Of a stretch of DNA of 64,000 bases, positions 17,278 through 24,772 are shown one piece after another. Numbering within the stretch: the stretch's first letter is position 1; every line of letters begins with the position of its first letter. The position numbers and the translations under genes are program-made. The notes beneath the pieces are model-generated. The model was not told the origin of the DNA, searched no databases, and saw nothing but the letters and a program-made list of their open reading frames with translations. Source of the stretch: Maribacter sedimenticola (GTDB lineage: Bacteria; Bacteroidota; Bacteroidia; Flavobacteriales; Flavobacteriaceae); NCBI RefSeq assembly GCF_900188415.1, contig NZ_FZNV01000003.1, positions 124,001 to 188,000 of the forward strand, given 5' to 3'.

Positions 17278-17655
17278 ATGAAAGTTACAGCTGAAAAAAA
17301 CGAAAAAATAGGTGCAATGACCTTTGCATCTGTTTATCCTCATTACTTAAACAGGTTAGAAAAAAACGGAAGAACTAAAGCTGAATTCCATAAAGTAATA
17401 ACATGGCTAACTGGATTTGATGATAAAACGATTCAGGAATTGATAGATGAAAAAGCCACTTTTAAAACATTCTTTCAGAACGCTAAATTAAATCCTAATG
17501 CACACCTTATTAAAGGCGTGGTTTGTGGCTATAGAATTGAGGAAATACCAGATGAATTTGAATTGTATAGAAACTGTAGATATTTGGATAAGTTGTATGA
17601 TGAACTCGCAAGAGGTCGTAAAATGGAAAAAATATTACGTGTTGAAAAAAAGTAA
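17278..17655 (+). CDS. DUF2200 family protein
   Basis: This 125-residue protein matches DUF2200 through nearly its whole length: MTFASVYPHYLNRLEK, RTKAEFHKVITWLTGFD, LNPNAHLIKGVVCGYRIEEI and YLDKLYDELARGRKMEKIL. The family is widespread, small and uncharacterised, and is probably cytosolic. CTAAACGTTGGTAACG lies about 40 bp upstream and may be a further cassette junction. It is the last gene in the run that shows these junctions. Confidence 0.88.
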   Translation: MKVTAEKNEKIGAMTFASVYPHYLNRLEKNGRTKAEFHKVITWLTGFDDKTIQELIDEKATFKTFFQNAKLNPNAHLIKGVVCGYRIEEIPDEFELYRNCRYLDKLYDELARGRKMEKILRVEKK

Positions 17656-17892
17656 AACTGGTGTTAATTAATACCAAATCATTAAAGCTGCACACGGCAA
17701 CATTCACCCTGTTTCATAGAAAAAATGAATAAATAGATTATTCAAGTTGTTATGGAACATCCATTATGTAAAATCGCAAATAGTAACTTTAGGGTGTAAA
17801 GCTAAGGTTTGTTCATATGTGTAAAAGCTGCTAACCACAAACTGAATATAGCCGAGTCATGGTAGTGCAAGTACTATCCACTTTAGAACGGA
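17656..17892. other. intergenic stretch without a gene
   Basis: No convincing reading frame is visible here. GCTGCTAACCACAAAC near 17829 is reminiscent of the cassette junction cores but has no paired arm that I could find. The stretch leads into the hydrolase remnant at 17893. Confidence 0.4.
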
Positions 17893-18024
17893 ATGAAAAC
17901 ATATAGAATTAGTGGTTTTGGTGCCGATATGAGAGTGTTTGAACATTATCCCCTTACACAAGAGTTAATTTCAGTTAATTGTACCAAACAAAAAGTACAA
18001 CTCCGGTTCAATAAAGGTAAATAA
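17893..18024 (+). pseudogene. alpha/beta-hydrolase N-terminal remnant
   Basis: A 43-residue frame reads MKTYRISGFGADMRVFEHYP, LTQELISVNC and so on, ending at TAA 18022-18024. The SGFGADxRVFEH pattern matches the beginning of a Bacteroidota alpha/beta-hydrolase subfamily, but the rest of the gene (nucleophile elbow and beyond) is missing. It is probably the stub of a deleted gene, although a genuine small protein cannot be excluded. Confidence 0.45.
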
Positions 18025-18107
18025 TTTGTTTGGTTTTCCAATTGCCGAGGAATGGTGATTTATTCTGTATTTTTAACTAAACCAATATGTACTTAAATAT
18101 AGAATTC

Positions 18108-18548
18108 ATGGGCAATATTTTCAAAATCGTATTAATAGTTATGGTAATGGCTACTACCGTGACAGTAGTTCATGGTCAAAAAAAATTAGACCAGCAAACC
18201 GTTACAGATTTACAAAAAACACCTAAATATGGCTTTATACTAACTACGGAAAGGCATTTTAAAGGGGTACTAAGCATGTATGATTTGCTCATTGAAAACG
18301 GTGTTTCAATAGAAAATTACGAGATTGTTGTTAAAGGTAAAGTGGTTACCCAATTGGTGAAAAATTCTGAACTGGAAAAATTTTTTCAAAAATATAAGGG
18401 AAAGGTCAAGGTAAGCGTCTGCAGTGTTGCCATGGAAAAATTAGGCGTAGCGGAAGAGACGCTGTTTGATGGTCTTACTATCACCCCAACTGCTTCTGTA
18501 CGGATGCTTCAATTACAAGCAAATGGGTACAATACTTTGACGTACTGA
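18108..18548 (+). CDS. secreted DsrE-family protein
   Basis: From ATG 18108 the 146-residue product has a signal peptide (MGNIFKIVLIVMVMATTVTV, then VHGQ). The mature part fits the DsrE/DsrF-like fold: NYEIVVKGKVVTQLVK, a long linker helix, VKVSVCSVAMEKLGV with the single cysteine at the usual position, and a final VRMLQLQANGYNTLTY. Family members handle sulfur at a conserved cysteine; periplasmic versions are common in Bacteroidota and poorly studied. An in-frame ATG at 18087 would give an implausible start ahead of the signal peptide. Confidence 0.75.
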   Translation: MGNIFKIVLIVMVMATTVTVVHGQKKLDQQTVTDLQKTPKYGFILTTERHFKGVLSMYDLLIENGVSIENYEIVVKGKVVTQLVKNSELEKFFQKYKGKVKVSVCSVAMEKLGVAEETLFDGLTITPTASVRMLQLQANGYNTLTY

Positions 18549-18603
18549 TACAGATAACGATATTTAGAAAATTCCGATATTGTTAAATATATTTAACGGA
18601 CAA

Positions 18604-18738
18604 ATGAAAACAAGAACAATCCCTATAATTATTACAGCTTTGATCGTGACACCAAGGTTTTTATAGTACTCTTTATAGTAATCATACAAAACCAAAAGAT
18701 TTTGCCAAGTGTATGGCAGAAAGCAAAAGGTAATTTAC
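18604..18738 (+). pseudogene. thioredoxin-like protein remnant
   Basis: A signal-anchor-like start (MKTRTIPIIITALIVT) runs into a frame change. In the next frame GFYSTLYSNHTKPKDFAKCM and AESKR follow, then stop. The FAKCMAESK stretch resembles the segment just before the CPHC active site in small membrane-anchored thioredoxin-like proteins. The active-site half is missing. The assignment rests on a short match. Confidence 0.35.
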
Positions 18739-18784
18739 TGCCGAATTGTTCATTACAAAACCGTTACCCCATTAAAAAAATGAT

Positions 18785-19549
18785 ATGTCAATAACGAAAG
18801 AATCTGAATTAATAGGAATGCAAAAAATTAGTGAAGTTGTTGGAACTACACTAAAATTAATGAGAGAATATGCTAAAGTTGGGATGTCAACTAAAGAGCT
18901 TGATGAATATGGAGGTGAAATTTTAAAGGGTTACGGAGCTAAATCTGCACCATACGAAACCTATGGATTCCCTGGTTACACCTGTATAAGTGTAAATAAA
19001 GAAGCAGCACACGGAATACCATCAGAGAAAAAAATATTAAAAGAAGGAGATTTAATTAATATTGATGTATCAGCAGAACTAAATGGTTTTTGGTCTGACA
19101 ATGGTGGTTCTTTTGTTCTTGGAAAAGACATTCATAATCACCAACCTCTTGTAGATGCTTCTAAGAATATTTTACGCAAAGCAATAAACAATATAAAAGG
19201 TGGAGTGAAAATTTCAGAAATTGGGTATTTAATAGAAACCGAAGCAAAAAAATCTGGGTTTAAAGTCATTAAAAACTTGGCTGGTCACGGGGTGGGTAGA
19301 AGTTTACATGAAGAGCCTGAAAATATATTAAACTACAGGGTTAAAAGTAACAGGGAACGATTTAAGAAAAATACAACGGTAGCAATAGAAACTTTTATTT
19401 CAACAAGGTCAACTATTGCCGTAGAATTGAATGACGGTTGGACCTTAGTTGGAAACAAAGGTGGATATGTTACCCAGCACGAACAAACCATATTAGTAAC
19501 TGATAAACATCCTGCTATCTTGACAGAATCGAACGATATTTGGGGTTAA
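18785..19549 (+). CDS. map: methionine aminopeptidase, type I
   Basis: This 254-residue protein has the pita-bread aminopeptidase signature. H76 (AAHGIP) is the substrate-binding His. The metal ligands are D94 (IDVSAE), D105 (SDNGG), H168 (GHGVG), E202 (IETF) and E233 (HEQTI). It removes the initiator Met from nascent proteins in the cytosol. The usual genomic setting of the housekeeping map gene is the ribosomal-protein cluster, so this isolated copy with WSDNGGSF in place of the usual DTA-like stretch may be an additional paralog. Confidence 0.9.
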   Translation: MSITKESELIGMQKISEVVGTTLKLMREYAKVGMSTKELDEYGGEILKGYGAKSAPYETYGFPGYTCISVNKEAAHGIPSEKKILKEGDLINIDVSAELNGFWSDNGGSFVLGKDIHNHQPLVDASKNILRKAINNIKGGVKISEIGYLIETEAKKSGFKVIKNLAGHGVGRSLHEEPENILNYRVKSNRERFKKNTTVAIETFISTRSTIAVELNDGWTLVGNKGGYVTQHEQTILVTDKHPAILTESNDIWG

Positions 19550-19588
19550 GTATATGGATAAATAGCCTTTTGTGGGCAGTTAAAAAAC

Positions 19589-19966
19589 TTAAGAACAGTC
19601 ATTACAAGTCCCCGTAAGAACACAATTTGCGTTTTGAACTTCATACCCATTAGGAACCGAATATTCTACAGGTACTTGCAGACATTCTATTGAATCACAC
19701 GACAAACATCTAAAATGAAAATGATGTTGAACAACTTCTGGTTGATCCTCACATTTTTTACAAATGGCAAAATATTGTTTGCCATCTTCCGCTACAATTT
19801 TATGGACTATATCATCCTCACAAAATCTATTTAAGACCCTATAAATTGTTGCCCTATTGATTTCAATATCCAACTGCCGCTCAATAGCATCTTGACTTAA
19901 TGCTTTTCTGGAACTTAAAAGTAAGTTCAACACGGCTTCTTTTGTTGGCGTATTTCTTCTGTTCAT
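19589..19966 (-). CDS. Fur-family transcriptional regulator
   Basis: This 125-residue protein begins with a winged helix (TPTKEAVLNLLLSSRKALSQ to INRATIYRVLNRF) and ends with a metal-binding dimerisation domain that has HHFHFRC and two CxxC pairs (CLSC and CNDC), typical of structural zinc in Fur/Zur/PerR proteins. Its subclass cannot be fixed from sequence; the cognate metal or peroxide signal is open. It is divergent from the flavoprotein-methyltransferase genes. The shared spacer holds a palindrome overlapping a promoter, so it probably represses those genes and itself. Confidence 0.85.
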   Translation of the reverse strand: MNRRNTPTKEAVLNLLLSSRKALSQDAIERQLDIEINRATIYRVLNRFCEDDIVHKIVAEDGKQYFAICKKCEDQPEVVQHHFHFRCLSCDSIECLQVPVEYSVPNGYEVQNANCVLTGTCNDCS

Positions 19967-19969
19967 GTT

Positions 19970-19992
19970 TTATTGCGAATAAGTTGCAATAA
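19970..19992. promoter_or_regulatory. candidate Fur-family operator
   Basis: TTATTGC at 19970-19976 and GCAATAA at 19986-19992 form a perfect 7-bp inverted repeat with a 9 nt spacer, in the spacer between the Fur-like gene and the divergent operon. It overlaps the -33 TTG (19984-19986) of the promoter, a position suited to repression. Confidence 0.6.
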
Positions 19993-20013
19993 TACGGAAA
20001 AACTGTATATTTG
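19984..20013 (+). promoter_or_regulatory. Bacteroidota-type promoter of flavoprotein operon
   Basis: TTG at 19984-19986 and TATATTTG at 20006-20013 are separated by exactly 19 nt, matching the Bacteroidota sigma consensus (TTTG-N19-TAnnTTTG). The next gene starts at 20056. Confidence 0.65.
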
Positions 20014-20055
20014 ACAACAATTACTATTGCGACAATTTCGCGTTAAAGATCATTT

Positions 20056-21057
20056 ATGATAAGAAGAGAGGTTATAAGACTTTTTGGAGTAACTGGTTTA
20101 GTAACCATACTGTCAAAACCGTTATCGCTCTTCGCACATTACACCAACAAAATGAAAAAAAAAGAGTTTGAAGTCATTATTATTGGCGGCAGTTATGCTG
20201 GACTTTCCACAGCAATGAGTTTAGGCCGTTCATTGAGAGATACATTGATTATAGATGCTGGTGAACCGTGCAACCACCAAACACCGCATTCCCATAATTT
20301 TCTGACCCAAGATGGGAGCACGCCTCAAAAAATAGCTGAAATTGCCAAGAATCAATTATCTAAATATGACCATATTAATTTCTATAACGGATTTGCCGTA
20401 ACTGGAAAAAGAATTCATAAAGGCTTTGAAATCACCACATCAGACGGAACAATTTTTACTGCAAAAAAACTGGTTTTTGCCACAGGAATCAAAGACATAA
20501 TGCCTGACATAAATGGCTTTGAACAATGTTGGGGAATATCTGTAGTACATTGCCCCTATTGCCACGGGTATGAAATACGCCATAAAAAAACCGCTATAAT
20601 TGCCAATGGGGAAAGAGCATTTCACCTTGCATCCTTAGTGCACAACCTAACCAAGGAAATAACCATCATTACCTCCAATATAAAAGACTTTGAAAAAGAT
20701 CAGCTCCTAAAATTACAAAGGAACGCTATTCATATTGTAGAAAAAGAAATTGCAACGATTGAACATAAAAATGGCCAGTTAGAACTTATTGTTTTCAAGG
20801 ATGGAAGTAAAGAAAATTATGACTGTGCCTATGCTGCAGTTCCGTTTATACAAAATTCTACCATACCTGAGGAATTAGGCTGTAAACTCACCGAACATGG
20901 ACATATACAGGTCACTGCTATGCAAAAAACCACAGAAGATGGAATTTTTGCCTGTGGCGATAATAGTACATTAATGCGTTCCGTTGCAATGGCAGTTTCC
21001 AGTGGTAACATTTCAGGTGCTGTTATCAATAATGAACTCACACAAGAGCATTTTTAA
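20056..21057 (+). CDS. thioredoxin reductase-like flavoprotein
   Basis: This 333-residue protein has an N-terminal FAD dinucleotide motif (VIIIGGSYAGLS), a redox CPYC at C166-C169 and a late FAD motif (GIFACGDNS). The architecture is that of TrxB/AhpF-like NAD(P)H:disulfide oxidoreductases. The NADPH-side glycine motif is weak (IIANGERA). The first 27 residues (RREVIRLFG followed by a hydrophobic run) look like a Tat-type signal, which would be unusual; an internal ATG at 20152 would give a plain cytosolic protein. It is probably the first gene of an operon repressed by the divergent Fur-like protein. Confidence 0.8.
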   Translation: MIRREVIRLFGVTGLVTILSKPLSLFAHYTNKMKKKEFEVIIIGGSYAGLSTAMSLGRSLRDTLIIDAGEPCNHQTPHSHNFLTQDGSTPQKIAEIAKNQLSKYDHINFYNGFAVTGKRIHKGFEITTSDGTIFTAKKLVFATGIKDIMPDINGFEQCWGISVVHCPYCHGYEIRHKKTAIIANGERAFHLASLVHNLTKEITIITSNIKDFEKDQLLKLQRNAIHIVEKEIATIEHKNGQLELIVFKDGSKENYDCAYAAVPFIQNSTIPEELGCKLTEHGHIQVTAMQKTTEDGIFACGDNSTLMRSVAMAVSSGNISGAVINNELTQEHF

Positions 21058-21058
21058 T

Positions 21059-21304
21059 ATGGTTCAAGAACTTATAACAAACGTAAAATTAGAAGGTCAC
21101 TCAGAAGAAATTCTACATTTCCTGAAAAACGGCTATCCAACATTAAAAATAAATTTTGATTTGGAGGATTTCAACAGACCATATCCTTGTGGACATTCTA
21201 TTTTAAGGATAGAAGGAGGATGTATAGATACTGTTGCCATAATACGGCAACTTAGAAGCAAAGGAATTAAGTGTGATTTATTAGATGATAAAATCTGTGT
21301 GTAG
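21059..21304 (+). CDS. small cysteine/histidine protein of unknown function
   Basis: ATG 21059 lies next to the flavoprotein stop, and the 81-residue product ends one base before the methyltransferase start. It contains PYPCGHSILRIEGGC and ends KCDLLDDKICV, giving four cysteines and a histidine in a short protein. I do not recognise the family. The tight packing points to a shared task with the flavoprotein and methyltransferase; binding a thiol-reactive metal or carrying a redox-active thiol is a guess. Confidence 0.65.
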   Translation: MVQELITNVKLEGHSEEILHFLKNGYPTLKINFDLEDFNRPYPCGHSILRIEGGCIDTVAIIRQLRSKGIKCDLLDDKICV

Positions 21305-21305
21305 T

Positions 21306-21953
21306 ATGGCTGCATTTTGGGAAACTGCTTTTAAAAACAAGAAAGAGTTGTGGGGAATGAACCCTGCAAAATCCGCTGAGCTAACAAAGGATTTTTTTGT
21401 GGAAAATAAAATAAAGAACGTGCTAATACCAGGAATTGGATATGGACGAAATGCACAACCATTTATTGAACATGAAATTGCAGTTACAGGAATTGAGATT
21501 TCAAAAACTGCAATTAAACTTGCCAACAAGCATTACGGTAATGATCTGAATATCTTTCATGGCTCCGTAACCAAAATGCCTTTTGACGACCAAAACTATG
21601 ACGGAATATTTTGCTTTGCCCTAATTCATTTGTTGGATAACAAGGAAAGAAAAAAGCTGATAAAAGACTGTTACCATCAACTGGCCGAAAACGGATATAT
21701 GGTTTTTACCGCTGTAAACAAAAATGCTTCTCAATTTGGAAAAGGAACAAGGATCAGTAAAGACCGCTACGAAATTCTTAAAGGCGCAAAAATTTTCTAC
21801 TACGACCAAGAATCCGTTAAAGAAGAGTTTGAAAAGTACGGCCTTATAGAAATATTAGAAGTAGAGGAAAATCAACCCATGTACTTAATTAAATGTAAAA
21901 AAAGTAAAAGCACTTTTCACTTTACAAATAACTCAGCACAAAAAAACTACTAA
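21306..21953 (+). CDS. class I SAM-dependent methyltransferase (TPMT/TehB-like)
   Basis: From ATG 21306 the product is 215 residues. It opens FWETAFKNKKELWGMNPAKS, as in thiopurine- or tellurite-type methyltransferases. The SAM motifs follow: NVLIPGIGYGRNA (motif I), GIEISKTAI (acidic loop), and FDGIFC-like motif II (YDGIFCFALIHLL). It would transfer a methyl group to a small soft acceptor such as a chalcogen or thiol; the substrate is inferred. It is the third gene of the Fur-linked cluster. The reading frame is also open from 21285, but that start overlaps the previous gene. Confidence 0.78.
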   Translation: MAAFWETAFKNKKELWGMNPAKSAELTKDFFVENKIKNVLIPGIGYGRNAQPFIEHEIAVTGIEISKTAIKLANKHYGNDLNIFHGSVTKMPFDDQNYDGIFCFALIHLLDNKERKKLIKDCYHQLAENGYMVFTAVNKNASQFGKGTRISKDRYEILKGAKIFYYDQESVKEEFEKYGLIEILEVEENQPMYLIKCKKSKSTFHFTNNSAQKNY

Positions 21954-22156
21954 AATTATTGACCTCTTTATCGTTTTCCAAAATCAAAACTAAAGATCCA
22001 AATTAATACACATCCAAGATAAACCTTCATAAGCTTCAAGTAATAGATTAACAGTCAAAACTATACAGAATAGTCTTTACCCATAACTTCTATCCGTACC
22101 TTAAATTACCGATATTAGTAACTCAATAGTTCTCTAGAATAATCTTACGCACAAAT

Positions 22157-22735
22157 ATGAAAACGTCACTGATCAATTATATCTTAAAACATATAACACT
22201 CTCAACAGAAGAGCTAGAGGGCTTTTGCAACTTATTCAACCAAAAGGACGTTAAAAAAAAGTATTTCCTTATGCGTGAAGGAGAGGTTTGCAAGTTTGAG
22301 GGCTTTGTTACCAAAGGCCTTTTTAGAGTTTATCACATAGACAGTAATGGCTTTGAACAAGTACTCTATTTTGCACAGGAAAATTGGTGGATTACAGATA
22401 TTGATAGTTTTACCAATGAAACGCCCTCACAACTTTACATACAAGCCTTAGAGGACAGTGAAGTATTGTTAATCTCAAAGAAAGATAAAGAGTTTGCTTA
22501 TAACAATATTCCTAAAATAGAAAAACTCTTTAGAATCATGACTCAAAAAACGCATATCGCTTTACAACAAAGAATGATTGACAATTTGAGTAAAACAGCC
22601 GACCAGCGTTATTTGGACTTTATTGAAAAATACCCCAATCTTTTTCAACGATTAACCAACCTGCAGATTGCCGCTTATTTGGGCATAAGCCATGAGTTTT
22701 TGAGTAAAATTAGACGAAAAATAGCTAGTAAATAA
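22157..22735 (+). CDS. Crp/Fnr-family transcriptional regulator
   Basis: This 192-residue protein has a cNMP-type sensor barrel (about 15-120, KKYFLMREGEVCKFEGFVTKG) and a C-terminal helix-turn-helix (TNLQIAAYLGISHEFLSKIRRK). It is homologous to the regulators at 14194 and 29942 but clearly diverged from both. It lies 90 bp ahead of the MBL-fold and SnoaL-like pair, reading the same way, which are its probable targets. No cysteine cluster is present, so it is not an Fe-S oxygen sensor of the Fnr type. Confidence 0.82.
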   Translation: MKTSLINYILKHITLSTEELEGFCNLFNQKDVKKKYFLMREGEVCKFEGFVTKGLFRVYHIDSNGFEQVLYFAQENWWITDIDSFTNETPSQLYIQALEDSEVLLISKKDKEFAYNNIPKIEKLFRIMTQKTHIALQQRMIDNLSKTADQRYLDFIEKYPNLFQRLTNLQIAAYLGISHEFLSKIRRKIASK

Positions 22736-22825
22736 TCGTTGCCCAATCATTTATTGAACTTGTTCAATGTTTTGAAGTGGGTAACCGTTGCACCTTTGTA
22801 CCATCATTAAAAACAGGACAAAAAA

Positions 22826-23716
22826 ATGAAATCGATTATTTCAACAACATTATTTACAATTTTAATTTTATTCAAAATGAATGCACAAGAACAAAGTTTT
22901 AAAACAATAGAAACAAGCAAATTTAAACTTCAAATTTACAACGCATCAGAAAATAGTTTTGGTGTGGCATCTGTAATTATCTCAGGAAAAATCGATGCCG
23001 TATTAATAGATACACAATTTACATTGGCAGAGGCCGAACAAGTAGCCCAAGAAATTAAAAACTCAGGTAAAACCTTAACAACTATTTATGTGTCTCACGG
23101 TGACCCAGATTTTTATTTCGGATTAGAAGTATTCAAAAAATATTTCCCCGAGGTAACGGCTTATGCAACGCCTGCAACAGTAGAACATATTAAAGCAACA
23201 GCCCAAAAGAAATTGGAAGTTTGGGGCGAAAGATTAGGTGATAAAATTACATCCAATGTTATTTTACCGCAAGTTCTAAAAGGAAACACTATTGAGTTAG
23301 AAGGCGAAAAATTGGAAATCATTGGATTAGACAATTTCCCAAAAAGAACTTTTGTCTGGATTCCATCAATTAAAACAGCTTTAGGTGGTATTAATGTTTT
23401 TGGCACAACATTTAATGTATGGATGGCAGATGCACAAACAACAGAAGCACGCCAAAACTGGTTATCAATCTTAAATAGCATAAGTGATTTAAAACCTGAA
23501 ATAGTAATTCCGGCACATGCAAATACAAATTCAGATTTCACAATTGATGCTGTAAATCATACTAAAAATTACATTCAATATTATGAAGAAGCTTTAAATA
23601 GCAATACCACTTCTGAAGCGTTAATAGCAACGATAAAATCAAAATATCCGAATTTAACTTTTGAAACAGCTTTAATGCTAGGAGCAAAAGTGAACACAGG
23701 AGAAATGAAATGGTAA
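22826..23716 (+). CDS. secreted MBL-fold hydrolase, variant metal site
   Basis: This 296-residue protein has a signal peptide (STTLFTILILFKMNAQ) and a metallo-beta-lactamase fold: VLIDTQFTLAEAEQ, then TTIYVSHGDPDFYFGLEVF and later IVIPAHA. The expected HxHxDH metal motif is reduced to SHGDPDFYF, so the first His and the Asp are present but the other His residues are replaced. Related MBL-like proteins read HGDPDHYFG. A one-metal or altered site is possible. It overlaps the next gene by seven bases, so the two are translated together. Confidence 0.8.
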   Translation: MKSIISTTLFTILILFKMNAQEQSFKTIETSKFKLQIYNASENSFGVASVIISGKIDAVLIDTQFTLAEAEQVAQEIKNSGKTLTTIYVSHGDPDFYFGLEVFKKYFPEVTAYATPATVEHIKATAQKKLEVWGERLGDKITSNVILPQVLKGNTIELEGEKLEIIGLDNFPKRTFVWIPSIKTALGGINVFGTTFNVWMADAQTTEARQNWLSILNSISDLKPEIVIPAHANTNSDFTIDAVNHTKNYIQYYEEALNSNTTSEALIATIKSKYPNLTFETALMLGAKVNTGEMKW

Positions 23717-24174
23717 GATTTATATTAATCATCAACCTGGCATTGCTTTTAGTAATGTCAGGTTGTTCATTTAAACAGGAAGCAATGACAAATTTAGAAA
23801 TCATAAAAAGTACGTATGAAGGTAAAACTTCAGAAGAAAACGGTAAAAACTTGGCCAAACATGTAGCTGAAAATATTAGTTGGACAGAAGCCAAAGGTTT
23901 TCCTTACGGAGGAACTTATATTGGTTTAAAAAGTATTACCGAAAATGTTTTTAAGCGCTTAGGTAGCGAGTGGACCGATTATAAGTTTACTCCCGAAGAT
24001 TATATTGCAAATGAAGACAAAGTAGTTGCTTATGGTACATATTCCGGCACCTATAAAAAAACGAACACATATTTTGAAGCACGCGTTGCGCATATTTGGA
24101 AATTAAACGATGGTAAGATTATTAGTTTTGAGCAGTTTGTAGACAGTAAATCCGTAGACGAAGCAATTCGTTAA
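23710..24174 (+). CDS. SnoaL/NTF2-like lipoprotein
   Basis: This 154-residue protein carries a lipobox (LLVMSGC, C19). The mature part is an NTF2-like cone: LEIIKSTYEGKTSEENGKNL, ENISWTEAKGFPYGGTYIG, VVAYGTYSGTYKKTNTYFEA and HIWKLNDGKIISFEQFVDS. Such SnoaL-like proteins bind or convert small hydrophobic molecules. The start overlaps the stop of the MBL gene (ATG at 23710, stop ending at 23716), indicating a two-gene unit probably controlled by the Crp/Fnr protein at 22157. Confidence 0.82.
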   Translation: MVRFILIINLALLLVMSGCSFKQEAMTNLEIIKSTYEGKTSEENGKNLAKHVAENISWTEAKGFPYGGTYIGLKSITENVFKRLGSEWTDYKFTPEDYIANEDKVVAYGTYSGTYKKTNTYFEARVAHIWKLNDGKIISFEQFVDSKSVDEAIR

Positions 24175-24266
24175 ATTACTACTCCAAGGGTGTACATAAG
24201 TCATTGATGAATTTGTTTTCGTCTATGACTTCTTTATTTAAATAATTGAAATATAGTAATCTTTAT

Positions 24267-24677
24267 TTAGGGTTGTAGCAAGCTGTTCATTGAATCTAAA
24301 ATAAATTTCTCCTTATCCATTTTAATTTCCTTTATAAGCGATTTCTTTTCCTCCGTAAGGGTAAAATATTTTTCTGCCCATAAATTAATCTCTACAATTA
24401 CAGGAATTAAATCAACACCCTTGGGAGTAAGCTGGTATAAAACTTTTGCTTTACTTTCTGGATGGACTAATTTTTGGATCAATCCATGATTTTCCAACAT
24501 TACCAATCTATTTGCCAAAATATTTGTTGAAATTTTTTCCTCTGTCTTTAACAAATCCCCATAGGTTAGCTTTTTATTGAACATTAAATCCCTAATTATC
24601 AATAAAGACCACTTGTCGCCCCAAATTTCAAGTGATGAACTTATTGGACATTGAGACCTTCTTTTTAGTGCTTTCAT
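24267..24677 (-). CDS. HxlR-family transcriptional regulator
   Basis: The 136-residue product has the HxlR winged helix: RSQCPISSSLEIWGDKWSLL, IIRDLMFNKKLTYGDLLK, ISTNILANRLVMLENHGLI and YQLTPKGVDLIPV. The cysteine in SQCPI matches the redox- or electrophile-sensing Cys of some HxlR proteins. I start at ATG 24677; the open frame extends upstream to a TTG at 24710, but that would place the operator inside the gene. It is divergent from the alpha/beta hydrolase, with two matching operators between them. Confidence 0.85.
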   Translation of the reverse strand: MKALKRRSQCPISSSLEIWGDKWSLLIIRDLMFNKKLTYGDLLKTEEKISTNILANRLVMLENHGLIQKLVHPESKAKVLYQLTPKGVDLIPVIVEINLWAEKYFTLTEEKKSLIKEIKMDKEKFILDSMNSLLQP

Positions 24678-24695
24678 AAAATCTATCGTAAAATC

Positions 24696-24712
24696 ACTTG
24701 CATTTTGCAAGT
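24696..24712. promoter_or_regulatory. HxlR operator 1
   Basis: ACTTGCATTTTGCAAGT is a perfect 7-3-7 inverted repeat upstream of the hxlR-type gene. The same half-site occurs again 35 bp away. Confidence 0.7.
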
Positions 24713-24730
24713 AAATTAATTTATATTTAC

Positions 24731-24747
24731 ACTTGCAAAATGCAAGT
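24731..24747. promoter_or_regulatory. HxlR operator 2
   Basis: ACTTGCAAAATGCAAGT has the same 7-bp arms as operator 1 with an AAA centre. The pair flanks a TATATTTA element (24722-24729) that could be the -7 box for the hydrolase gene. Confidence 0.7.
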
Positions 24748-24772
24748 AAAATACAAATATAAAAGAAAAGCT

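Noticed and set aside
24678..24710. TTG start of the HxlR regulator
   Set aside because: It would put a perfect operator inside the coding region, and family members start near MKALKRRSQC.
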